From positions 1 through 9,333 of the forward strand of contig CANBYN010000058.1 of assembly GCA_947373615.1 (NCBI GenBank): a stretch of DNA of 9,333 bases, in the 5' to 3' direction. This DNA is from Burkholderiaceae bacterium (GTDB lineage Bacteria; Pseudomonadota; Gammaproteobacteria; Burkholderiales; Burkholderiaceae). The notes under the pieces are model-generated. The model saw nothing but the letters and a program-made list of their open reading frames with translations. It had not been told where the DNA came from and did not search any database. Below, in pieces: positions 1-7,133 of this stretch; the first letter of the stretch is position 1; each line of letters starts with the position of its first letter. The position numbers and the translations under genes were made by a program.

Positions 1-2198
1 CCAGAGATCACGCCATCTAATGATCTGGCTAATTTCATTATGCGAGCAACTGCGCGATGTGCATCCTGCAGCATCTCATAGTCATCTGAATTCACGGGAA
101 TATTGGTATGCACATTCCCATCGCCAGCATGCATATGCAAAGCAACAAATACACGCTTACGCAAAATCTTCTTATGAATTGCTTCGAGCTCATTCAGAAT
201 TGGCTCAAATACTAGACCGCCAAAAATAATACGAAACTCTGCACGCACTTCGTCTTTCCATGAAGCACGTAAGCTGTAATTCTGCAATTGAGGGAAATAG
301 GCATCCATCTGCATGAGCCACTCAGCCCAACGCGCACGCACCACTGCAATCAACTCCAAAGCTTGCTGGACACGATCGCCCAAAATTTCTGCTGTTGGTA
401 TTTCGTAATCTTCATCACTTTTACCCAGAGGCAATGCGCTCTTGGTTAAAAATGACTCAAGGCTATCAAGTACTTGTAATTTATTTTTGAGAGAAAGTTC
501 AATATTGATGCGATCAATACCATCAGTGTACTCACCCATGCGTGGCAGAGGAATCACAACGTCCTCATTGATTTTGAAGGCATTGGTATGGCGAGCAATC
601 GCAGCGGTTCGGGCACGATCAAGCCAAAACTTCTTTCTTGCTTCTGCGCTAACCGCCACAAAACCTTCGCCTACACGTAAATTCGCCATGCGCACCACTT
701 CACTAGTAGCAGCTGCTACAGCTTCTTCATTGTCACCAGCGATATCGCCAATCAAAACCATTTTTGGTAGGCTATTGCGTTTAGATTTTGTGGAATAGCC
801 TACCGCTCTTAAATAGCGATCATCTAAATGCTCAAGGCCAGCCAGAATTGGTCCGCCCTCTTTGCTTAAGCTCTCGAGATAAGCTTTAATTTCAACAATA
901 CTTGGAATAGCTTCACGCGCCTGGCCAAAAAACTCTAAGCAAACAGTACGCATGTATTTCGGCATGCGATGCAAAACCCAAGTCGCGCTAGTGATTAAGC
1001 CATCACATCCTTCTTTTTGCACGCCAGGCAAACCAGATAAAAATTTATCGGTAACGTCTTTACCTAAACCTTCTTTACGAAAGTGCTTACCCTCTACTTC
1101 TAATAATTCTTTTTTAATAACACGTTGTCCAGGTTCACTATTACCATCTGACCAAGTCAATTGAAATTTCACTGTTGCAACATCATGAATCTTACCCATG
1201 CTGTGCTCAAGTCGTTCTACATCCAGCCAATTTCCATCAGGATCAACCATGCGCCAGCTTGCTAAATTATCGAGCGCAGTACCCCAGAGAACTGCCTTCT
1301 TACCACCAGCATTCATGGCAATATTGCCGCCAATACAGCTTGCATCTGCAGAGGTTGGGTCGACCGCAAACACAAGCCCAGCATGCTCAGCGGCATCGGA
1401 TACCCGACGTGTTACAACACCTGCACCTGTAAAGATGGTTGATACATCATGGTCTAACCCTGGCAAACGCTTACTCTTAACACCATCAATTTGCTCGAGC
1501 TTCTCGGTATTAATAACGGCAGACATTGCGTAAAGAGGAATGGCTCCACCGGTATAGCCAGTACCACCTCCACGAGGAATAATCGTCAGCCCTAATTCAA
1601 TGCAAGCTTTAACTAAGCCTGGAATTTCCGATTCATAGTTTGGCTTAAGAACAACCAACGGAAACTCAACACGCCAATCTGTTGCATCTGTAACGTGTGC
1701 AGCACGTGACACGCCATCAAAACAAATATTGTCGCTAGCGGTATGACGGCCTAATTCCTTGCGAGCACGTTTACGAATTTGCTCGACCTCTTTGAAATCA
1801 TTTTCAAAATTTTCAATTGCGCGATAGGCGGCACTTAATAAAATTTCTACTTGGTCTGCAGAGTCACCACTATTGCGTTTTTTAACTTCACCCAAACGAT
1901 GCCAAAGTGCATCTATAAGTTGTTTGCGACGACTTGGGCTGTCTAATAAATCATCCTGCAAGAAAGGATTACGTTGAACTACCCAGATATCCCCTAGAAT
2001 TTCAAATAGCATCCGCGCAGAACGGCCAGTTCGACGAACGCCGCGCAAGTCATTCAAAACGCGCCAAGACTCCTCGCCCAATAAACGAATAACAATCTCT
2101 CGATCAGAAAAGGAGGTGTAGTTGTAGGGGATTTCACGCAAACGAGGGGAACCCGCCTGCGGGTCTAACAACTGGTTCAAAACTAACGGAGCATTCAT
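1..2198 (-). CDS. DUF3683-containing FAD/FMN-binding oxidoreductase (GlcD/Dld-like), N-terminal 732 residues, gene runs off the left edge
   Basis: Open from an ATG at 2198 down to base 1 without a stop. Residues about 1-150 match the N-terminal extension called DUF3683 in large Burkholderiales oxidoreductases. Residues about 175-420 form a PCMH-type FAD-binding domain: PRGGGTGYTGGAIP at 208-221 is the pyrophosphate loop, and DPTSADASCIGGNIAMNAGG at 280-299 is the second FAD-contact segment. Residues about 410-730 form the FAD-linked oxidase C-terminal cap, with INEDVVIPLPRM at 543-554 and the HMHAGDGNVHTNIPV signature at 688-702. Enzymes of this class (GlcD, D-lactate dehydrogenase, YdiJ) oxidise 2-hydroxyacids and pass electrons on, often through Fe-S domains. 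The family is usually well over 1,000 residues, with ferredoxin and cysteine-rich domains expected beyond the left edge (inference). The substrate cannot be read from sequence. No good Shine-Dalgarno precedes the ATG, and no in-frame start lies just upstream. Confidence 0.9.
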   Translation of the reverse strand, partial: MNAPLVLNQLLDPQAGSPRLREIPYNYTSFSDREIVIRLLGEESWRVLNDLRGVRRTGRSARMLFEILGDIWVVQRNPFLQDDLLDSPSRRKQLIDALWHRLGEVKKRNSGDSADQVEILLSAAYRAIENFENDFKEVEQIRKRARKELGRHTASDNICFDGVSRAAHVTDATDWRVEFPLVVLKPNYESEIPGLVKACIELGLTIIPRGGGTGYTGGAIPLYAMSAVINTEKLEQIDGVKSKRLPGLDHDVSTIFTGAGVVTRRVSDAAEHAGLVFAVDPTSADASCIGGNIAMNAGGKKAVLWGTALDNLASWRMVDPDGNWLDVERLEHSMGKIHDVATVKFQLTWSDGNSEPGQRVIKKELLEVEGKHFRKEGLGKDVTDKFLSGLPGVQKEGCDGLITSATWVLHRMPKYMRTVCLEFFGQAREAIPSIVEIKAYLESLSKEGGPILAGLEHLDDRYLRAVGYSTKSKRNSLPKMVLIGDIAGDNEEAVAAATSEVVRMANLRVGEGFVAVSAEARKKFWLDRARTAAIARHTNAFKINEDVVIPLPRMGEYTDGIDRINIELSLKNKLQVLDSLESFLTKSALPLGKSDEDYEIPTAEILGDRVQQALELIAVVRARWAEWLMQMDAYFPQLQNYSLRASWKDEVRAEFRIIFGGLVFEPILNELEAIHKKILRKRVFVALHMHAGDGNVHTNIPVNSDDYEMLQDAHRAVARIMKLARSLDGVIS

Positions 2199-2332
2199 AG
2201 CGACATATTTAACAAATAAGCATTTTAATTGAGCAAACCTGATACTGGCAGGATTCCGAGAAAGTTGCTCCCAAAATGGATAAACCCTTGGTAATCTAAG
2301 GGCTTAGAAGCCATCCGTGGTACGCTCATTAG
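2199..2332. promoter_or_regulatory. Divergent intergenic region between the FAD oxidoreductase and ilvA
   Basis: This 134-bp spacer must hold the promoters of both divergent genes. On the plus strand the best element is an extended -10, TGGTAATCT at 2289-2297. It would start transcription near 2304 and give ilvA a leader of about 29 nt, but no -35 sits at standard distance (TTGCTC at 2265-2270 is 21 bp away). A short inverted repeat, CCCTT (2285-2289) and AAGGG (2298-2302), flanks that -10 and could be an operator or chance. On the minus strand a TTGCTC (reverse complement of 2231-2236) is followed 19 bp later by TAAATA close to the FAD gene start. All promoter calls are by eye. I see no leader peptide or attenuator for ilvA. 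Confidence 0.35.
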
Positions 2333-3853
2333 ATGGCAACGAACTATTTAAAGAAAATTTTATCGGCTCGCGTCTATGACGTAGCTAGAGAAACTGAACT
2401 CCAACTCGCCCCCGAGCTGACAAGGCGTCTGGGTAATCAGGTCCTCCTTAAAAGGGAGGATAACCAACCCGTGTTCTCTTTCAAACTCCGTGGCGCCTAC
2501 AATAAAATGGCCCATTTACCCCCAGAAGCCCTAAAACGTGGGGTTATCGCCGCTTCTGCAGGCAATCATGCACAAGGTGTGGCTTTGTCTGCAGCTAAAA
2601 TGAAGTGCAAAGCTGTCATCGTGATGCCAGTGACAACACCCAGCGTCAAAATCGACGCTGTAAAGGCTCAAGGTGGCCCATGGGTAGAAATCATCCTCCA
2701 CGGCGAATCCTATAGTGATGCCTTTAAGTACTCAGAGCTATTAGAGAAAAAACGGGGATTAACTTTTGTCCATCCTTTTGATGATCCTGATGTTATCGCC
2801 GGACAAGGAACCATCGCTCAAGAAATTTTCCAGCAATGCCAAGAACCCATTGATGCGGTGTTTGTTGCCATTGGTGGCGGAGGCCTCATTGCAGGCATCG
2901 GTGAATATGTTAAAGCTGTAAGCCCCCAGACCAAAGTAATTGGTGTTCAGGCCTCCGATTCAGATGCCATGTATCAATCCCTTAAGGCCAATAAGCGCAT
3001 TGAGTTGAAAGATGTCGGCTTGTTCTCGGATGGCACAGCTGTGAAATTAGTTGGGAAAGAAACTTTTCGTATTTGTAAAAATGTAGTTGATGAAATTATC
3101 ACAGTCGATACCGACGAAATTTGTGCGGCAATTAGTGACGTATTTACGGACACCCGCAGCATTCTTGAGCCTGCTGGTGCCTTAGCCATCGCGGGCATGA
3201 AGAAGTATGTTGAAAAAAATCGCATCAAGAAGAAAACCTTGGTGGGTGTGGCTTGCGGTGCCAATATGAACTTTAGCCGTCTGCGCTTTGTAGCAGAACG
3301 TGCAGATGTTGGCGAGTTCCGGGAAGCATTATTTGCTGTAACGATTCCTGAAGAGCGCGGCTCCTTCAAACGTTTCTGTGAATTACTTGGCAAACGCAAC
3401 GTGACTGAATTTAACTATCGCATTGGCGATCAAAGCGAAGCGCATATTTTTGTAGGAATTAGCACTCAGAAAGCTAGCGATAGCGAGGCAATAGCAAAAC
3501 ATTTTCGAAAAGCCAAGTTTGCAACAATTGACCTAACTCATGATGAGTTAGCTAAGTCACATTTACGCCACATGGTTGGCGGTCACTCAGTGCTTGCCAA
3601 AGATGAATTACTGTATCGTTTCGAATTTCCAGAGCGTCCAGGTGCACTAATGAAATTCTTAACCAGCATGGCACCAAACTGGAATATCAGCCTATTTCAT
3701 TACCGCAACCATGGTGCCGACTATGGCAGGATCTTGGTGGGCCTCCAAGTCCCTAAAAATGAGCAAAAGAAATTCCAAAGCTTCTTAGCTTCACTTGGTT
3801 ACCCATATTGGGACGAGAGCAATAATCCTGCTTATCGCCTTTTCTTAAAATAA
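2333..3853 (+). CDS. ilvA: Threonine ammonia-lyase, biosynthetic (threonine deaminase)
   Basis: PLP enzyme that converts L-threonine to 2-oxobutanoate and ammonia, the first committed step of isoleucine synthesis, in the cytoplasm. The 506-residue length fits the long biosynthetic form. Residues about 1-325 are the fold-type II catalytic domain: SFKLRGAYNKM with PLP-binding Lys51, SAGNHAQG at 75-82, the phosphate-binding tetraglycine loop GGGGLIAG at 181-188, and CGANMNFSRLRFV at 308-320. Two ACT-like regulatory domains follow at about 331-405 (ALFAVTIPEERGSFKRFCEL) and 426-500 (RFEFPERPGALMKFL, then NISLFHYRNHGADYGR). This two-ACT layout is that of the isoleucine-inhibited, valine-activated E. 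coli IlvA and differs from the short catabolic TdcB type. The N-terminus aligns with the family from MATNYLKKIL, supporting the ATG at 2333, although no Shine-Dalgarno is visible. It is first in a probable operon with the 5'-nucleotidase (1-bp gap) and queF. Confidence 0.97.
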   Translation: MATNYLKKILSARVYDVARETELQLAPELTRRLGNQVLLKREDNQPVFSFKLRGAYNKMAHLPPEALKRGVIAASAGNHAQGVALSAAKMKCKAVIVMPVTTPSVKIDAVKAQGGPWVEIILHGESYSDAFKYSELLEKKRGLTFVHPFDDPDVIAGQGTIAQEIFQQCQEPIDAVFVAIGGGGLIAGIGEYVKAVSPQTKVIGVQASDSDAMYQSLKANKRIELKDVGLFSDGTAVKLVGKETFRICKNVVDEIITVDTDEICAAISDVFTDTRSILEPAGALAIAGMKKYVEKNRIKKKTLVGVACGANMNFSRLRFVAERADVGEFREALFAVTIPEERGSFKRFCELLGKRNVTEFNYRIGDQSEAHIFVGISTQKASDSEAIAKHFRKAKFATIDLTHDELAKSHLRHMVGGHSVLAKDELLYRFEFPERPGALMKFLTSMAPNWNISLFHYRNHGADYGRILVGLQVPKNEQKKFQSFLASLGYPYWDESNNPAYRLFLK

Positions 3854-3854
3854 G

Positions 3855-4763
3855 ATGTCTTACACACTTACCGGAAAACTGGTCGTCGCGATTTCATCAC
3901 GCGCACTATTTGACTTCGAGGAAGAAAACCATATTTTCGAATCCACTGACGACAGCGCATACATGAAATTGCAGCTTGAACGTCTTGGCATCGCGGCACA
4001 AACCGGAGTGGCCTTTCCGCTAGTAAAGAAGCTGCTAGCATTTAATGAAGAGGGCGAGCAGCGTGTAGAAGTAGTCATTCTTTCCCGGAATGATCCCGTT
4101 AGTGGTCTGCGCGTTTTCCGCTCTGCAGAACATCATGGCTTACATTTAGAGCGTGGAGTATTTACTCGGGGTCGTCCACCTTATCACTATCTCCGCTCTT
4201 TGCATGCCAACTTATTTTTGTCCGCCAATGAAGATGATGTTCGTGCGACGATTGATGCGGGATTTCCAGCGGCACGCGTTTATCCAGAATCCAGTAAGAC
4301 TGCTGAATCTCATCCAAATGAAATTCGGATTGCATTTGACGGAGACGCAGTGCTCTTCTCTGATGAAGCCGAGCAGGTATTTCAGAAAAAGGGGCTAGAG
4401 GCCTTTGTCGATCATGAGAGCAAGTATGTTGATATTCCCCTGCCGCCAGGGCCATTTAAGCCTTTATTAGAAGCCCTACACAGACTCCAACGTTCCACTA
4501 GTGAGAATGGCATGCGCATTCGCACCGCACTTGTTACTGCGCGTTCAGCGCCCGCTCACGAACGCGCAATTCGCACCCTCATGGCGTGGGGTATAGATGT
4601 GGACGAAGCAATGTTCTTGGGCGGATTGTCTAAGAGTGAATTCTTGCGTGAGTTTGAGCCCGACTTTTTCTTTGATGATCAAACTGGTCACTGCCAGTCT
4701 GCATCGTCAGTAGCCCCAACTGGTCACGTAGTATCGGGCGTGTCCAACAGACCTAAAAGTTAA
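3855..4763 (+). CDS. Cytosolic 5'-nucleotidase, cN-I family (HAD-type phosphatase)
   Basis: 302 residues resembling the 5'-nucleotidase family that includes animal cytosolic cN-I (Pfam 5_nucleotid), which removes phosphate from nucleoside monophosphates. HAD catalytic motifs are present and in order: FDGDAVLF at 161-168 (nucleophile Asp162, acid/base Asp164), TARSAP at 228-233 (motif II), Lys260 in LSKSEF (motif III), and FFFDDQTGH at 271-279 with metal-binding Asp274/Asp275 (motif IV). The N-terminal half (ILSRNDPVSGLRVFRS at 75-90, RGRPPYHYL at 105-113) is the cap and substrate region conserved in cN-I proteins. No signal peptide or membrane segment is visible. The ATG begins one base after the ilvA stop without its own Shine-Dalgarno, so translation is probably coupled to ilvA. 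The nucleotide preference (AMP, IMP, dNMP) cannot be told from sequence. Confidence 0.85.
   Translation: MSYTLTGKLVVAISSRALFDFEEENHIFESTDDSAYMKLQLERLGIAAQTGVAFPLVKKLLAFNEEGEQRVEVVILSRNDPVSGLRVFRSAEHHGLHLERGVFTRGRPPYHYLRSLHANLFLSANEDDVRATIDAGFPAARVYPESSKTAESHPNEIRIAFDGDAVLFSDEAEQVFQKKGLEAFVDHESKYVDIPLPPGPFKPLLEALHRLQRSTSENGMRIRTALVTARSAPAHERAIRTLMAWGIDVDEAMFLGGLSKSEFLREFEPDFFFDDQTGHCQSASSVAPTGHVVSGVSNRPKS
4682..4727. repeat. 10-bp direct repeat inside the 5'-nucleotidase C-terminus
   Basis: AACTGGTCAC occurs at 4682-4691 and again at 4718-4727, 36 bp (12 codons) apart and in the same reading frame. The copies encode the two TGH tripeptides (residues 277-279 and 289-291). The first copy also starts a small inverted repeat, ACTGG...CCAGT (4683-4698). 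It lies just after HAD motif IV and may be coincidental. Confidence 0.4.
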
Positions 4764-4789
4764 GATCTCTATAAAATAAAATGTAATTC

Positions 4790-5617
4790 ATGGCAATACT
4801 ACCTCTCGGACAATCGACGCAGTACCCAGATCAATATGATCCGACCTTACTTTTTCCAATTCCCCGCCTTGAAAATCGTCTTAAATTAGGAATTAGTGCT
4901 AGTCAACCCTTACCTTTTTTTGGGGTTGATTTATGGAATGCCTATGAATTATGTTGGCTTAACTCCAAAGGTAAGCCCCAAATAGCGTTAGCAGAATTTC
5001 TCATTCCAGCTGATTCTCCCAATATGATCGAATCCAAATCCCTTAAACTCTATTTGAATAGCTTAAACAGCAAACAGTTTGATAATGAAAATGACGTCCA
5101 TGAATGTTTAACTGCCGATTTATCTAAAGTTGCAGGGACAATTATTCAAGCTCGCTTTTACGAACCAGAACATATCGCAAAACGCGGCATTACGGAATTA
5201 TCGGGGCAATTAATTGATCGGCTTGATATTTTGGTTGATCCACACTGTTTTGCAGACCCTGCCTTGCTATCCATAGACAAAACATCTGGAGCAATTGAAC
5301 AATGCCTAGTTTCACATTTGCTCAAATCAAACTGTCCAGTAACTGGACAGCCAGATTGGGCAAGTATTCAAATTCACTATCGGGGACGCCCCATTCTGGA
5401 GGAGGGGTTATTGCGATATTTAATTGGCTTTAGGCAGCTGGGCGAATTTCATGAACATTGCGTTGAAACAATTTTTTGCGCAATAAATAATCAGTGTAAA
5501 CCTGAAAAACTTTCTGTTTACGCTCGATATACGCGTCGTGGAGGGATAGATATCAACCCATTTCGAACGAATTTCAATTCTGTCTGGCCCGATAATACTC
5601 GACACGCCAGGCAGTAA
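4790..5617 (+). CDS. queF: NADPH-dependent 7-cyano-7-deazaguanine reductase (preQ0 reductase), long type II form
   Basis: Reduces the nitrile of preQ0 to the aminomethyl of preQ1 with two NADPH, the last free-base step of queuosine synthesis before insertion into tRNA anticodons by Tgt. The 275-residue length matches the bimodular E. coli-type QueF, not the short Bacillus type. The NADPH-binding QueF motif ESKSLKLYLNS is at 81-91. The catalytic segment SNCPVTGQPDW holds Cys182 (thioimide-forming) and Asp189, and FHEHCVE carries His221 and Glu222. All align with E. coli Cys190, Asp197 and Glu230 with a constant offset of 8. The conserved TRRGGIDINPFR is at 248-259. The chosen ATG lies 26 bp after the 5'-nucleotidase stop. 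An ATG at 4781 is followed at once by a stop. No Shine-Dalgarno is seen, but a -10-like TATAAA at 4770-4775 allows for an internal promoter. Its 3' end converges on the TAXI gene with 5 bp between stops. Confidence 0.96.
   Translation: MAILPLGQSTQYPDQYDPTLLFPIPRLENRLKLGISASQPLPFFGVDLWNAYELCWLNSKGKPQIALAEFLIPADSPNMIESKSLKLYLNSLNSKQFDNENDVHECLTADLSKVAGTIIQARFYEPEHIAKRGITELSGQLIDRLDILVDPHCFADPALLSIDKTSGAIEQCLVSHLLKSNCPVTGQPDWASIQIHYRGRPILEEGLLRYLIGFRQLGEFHEHCVETIFCAINNQCKPEKLSVYARYTRRGGIDINPFRTNFNSVWPDNTRHARQ
5332..5350. repeat. Perfect 19-bp palindrome over the queF active-site codons
   Basis: CTGTCCAGT (5332-5340), a single central A (5341) and ACTGGACAG (5342-5350) form a perfect inverted repeat. 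It encodes the catalytic NCPVTGQ segment (residues 181-187, including Cys182). The ends resemble LexA half-sites (CTGT and ACAG), but they are 11 bp apart, not 8, so a LexA site is not supported. In RNA it could fold into a hairpin of about 7 bp. Confidence 0.6.
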
Positions 5618-5622
5618 ATTGT

Positions 5623-6993
5623 TTAAGGAGCATAAATACTACCTCGATTGCTGAGAGAATTACGCACAAGGTCAATACTGCTTCTAAGAGTATAGTAATC
5701 ACTGACAATGCTTTTCGGAACTTTGAGATTTAGTGCTTGCTTTTCTAGAACATCCAATCGCTCCACATATTCAGATTGCATTTCTGGGTTGTAGGCTTGC
5801 GAAATATCCTGCTCAAGAAATTTGAGGTCGCCATACACCTTGCTTAACCTTCCCTTGATGCGTTTTAATCGATAACCGGGTATCGACAGGAGGATGGGAT
5901 AAACAAATACACCTATAGGCAGCAATAGGATAAACATTCTGTCAATAAACTCTGCCATCCAGAATGGAAGATAGTTCATCAAAAACGGCGTCCCGCGTTG
6001 TAAAAAGCGATTTGCAATTTCGCTTTCTGGCAATCTTGAATCCTTAAAAGATGGAAATTCGCCCCTTTTCACAAACAAAGATTCTTTTCCGCTAATCGCC
6101 CTTGCCGCCTCCATAAATAGGTATTGGATCCCTGGGTGAAGGTTTTCATCAGCAACAATGTTGATCGTCGTTGCAATTAATTCAGTATCTTGATGCGGTA
6201 CATTTAGGGCTAAACTGAATCCCCCTTGGGGAATTTGTAAGCTCTCAAAATAATCAGCAACCTGCGCATATGCCCTGGCCCTTTTAAAGTTTGCCAAACT
6301 AATGGTGGTATCTTGCAAAAGCATCTGCACATTCTCTGAATTAAATCCATCCACAATCATCAGTGCATCAACCTCCCCACTCCTAAGGGCTCTAATGCCT
6401 TCTTTTGTCGGCATCGACACCATATTGGGGATCTTTTCAATTCCATTCAACCGCATAATTTGCATAGCTTGCAAATAAGATGCACTTCCTTGAACACCAA
6501 CTGCAATCCGTTTTTTCAAAAATTCTTGAAGCCGTTCATCGCTTTCCCCGTGATGTTGACCTCGATAAAAAAACCAAACGGGCTCATAGCCAATACTGCC
6601 CAAGGAAACAATCCCTTTTGCCTCTTCTCGATTAATTATTCCACTTTGCACAAATGCCACTTGAACCAGATCATTCCGATCGAGAACGCGATGTGCATTC
6701 TCTTCCGATCCGCGAGTGCTAATTAACTCTAAGGTGATTCCATTTTTGGCAAAAAACTCAGCGTATTTTTTTCCCAAAACCTCATAACTACTTCCGGGTC
6801 CTCCTGTAGCCATATAAACCCGCTTTGGTGGCGGAGGATCGGCAAAATGAAAAGCGGTCAGAAGGGTAATTAGCAAAACTAATAGTAACGGCCAAGTTTC
6901 ACGAAGTATCTGGACAAAATTATTACATTCGTCTTTGATGCTTTCATAAACCGCAAATGTGGTTTCTTTTATTTCTTCATAAATTTGAGACAT
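5623..6993 (-). CDS. Membrane-anchored TAXI-family TRAP-type solute-binding protein with cytoplasmic C-terminal tail
   Basis: 456 residues. Residues 1-33 are charged and probably cytoplasmic. One membrane segment (about 34-50, WPLLLVLLITLLTAFHF) follows, without a clear signal-peptidase site. Residues about 57-310 resemble the TAXI periplasmic binding domain: VYMATGGPGSSYEVLG at 59-74, ISTRGSEENAHRVL at 91-104 and VGVQGSASYLQAMQIM at 165-180. A second membrane segment lies at about 352-373, then a basic stretch (RLKRIKGRLSK, 375-385) and a helical, possibly coiled-coil tail to 456. The positive-inside rule puts the tail in the cytoplasm. Classical TAXI receptors are free or lipid-anchored and work with a fused TRAP permease, and none is encoded in this window. 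It may therefore be a sensor, or partner a distant permease (inference). The ligand is unknown. It is separated from ssb by a terminator, so it should have its own promoter. A weak GCGAG precedes the ATG. Confidence 0.85.
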   Translation of the reverse strand: MSQIYEEIKETTFAVYESIKDECNNFVQILRETWPLLLVLLITLLTAFHFADPPPPKRVYMATGGPGSSYEVLGKKYAEFFAKNGITLELISTRGSEENAHRVLDRNDLVQVAFVQSGIINREEAKGIVSLGSIGYEPVWFFYRGQHHGESDERLQEFLKKRIAVGVQGSASYLQAMQIMRLNGIEKIPNMVSMPTKEGIRALRSGEVDALMIVDGFNSENVQMLLQDTTISLANFKRARAYAQVADYFESLQIPQGGFSLALNVPHQDTELIATTINIVADENLHPGIQYLFMEAARAISGKESLFVKRGEFPSFKDSRLPESEIANRFLQRGTPFLMNYLPFWMAEFIDRMFILLLPIGVFVYPILLSIPGYRLKRIKGRLSKVYGDLKFLEQDISQAYNPEMQSEYVERLDVLEKQALNLKVPKSIVSDYYTLRSSIDLVRNSLSNRGSIYAP

Positions 6994-7065
6994 CGTTTTA
7001 TTTTCTCGCTAGCAAAATCAAGATGGTCAACATTAAGTCTATTGAATGAACTCTACATATTTTTC
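6994..7065 (-). promoter_or_regulatory. Probable promoter region of the TAXI-family gene
   Basis: The ssb terminator ends upstream of this 72-bp AT-rich stretch, so the TAXI gene should be transcribed from here. Read on the minus strand, TTGACC (reverse complement of 7025-7030) is the best -35-like hexamer, but the -10 at normal spacing is poor. TAGACT (reverse complement of 7036-7041) is a possible separate -10 without a good -35. No clear operator repeat is seen. Confidence 0.3.
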
Positions 7066-7108
7066 AAAAATAAAAAATCCTCTTAACATTGAACTTTAAG
7101 AGGATTTT
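7066..7108 (-). terminator. Rho-independent terminator of ssb
   Basis: AAAATCCTCTTAA (7074-7086) and TTAAGAGGATTTT (7096-7108) are perfectly complementary 13-bp arms around a 9-nt loop. Read on the minus strand, downstream of the ssb stop, the hairpin runs into a T-rich tract (TTTTTTATTTTTG, ending near 7065), as expected for an intrinsic terminator. On the plus strand the trailing T run is only four bases, so it should act mainly leftward. Confidence 0.9.
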
Positions 7109-7133
7109 ACAAAACTGATTGCTCGTTTTTTAT

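Noticed and set aside
20..1533. Several plus-strand open frames opposite the FAD oxidoreductase (for example 442-798 and 1198-1533)
   Set aside because: They lie entirely antisense to a long minus-strand frame with clear domain motifs. Their translations are low-complexity and resemble no family I know, so they are shadows.
2110..2117. A perfect AAGGAGGT-like ribosome site on the plus strand
   Set aside because: It lies inside the minus-strand FAD gene, and no start codon with an open frame follows at a suitable distance. It encodes part of the N-terminal YTSFSDRE segment on the other strand.
2974..3399. Minus-strand open frame of 141 codons inside ilvA
   Set aside because: It is antisense to the catalytic and first ACT-like regions of a well-recognised enzyme and has no recognisable protein features.
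4781..4789. An ATG just upstream of queF as alternative start
   Set aside because: The ATG is followed directly by a TAA stop. The start at 4790 gives the family N-terminus.
5332..5350. Possible LexA/SOS box in queF (CTGT...ACAG)
   Set aside because: The half-sites are 11 bp apart where 8 is needed, and the site is deep inside a coding region with no promoter nearby.
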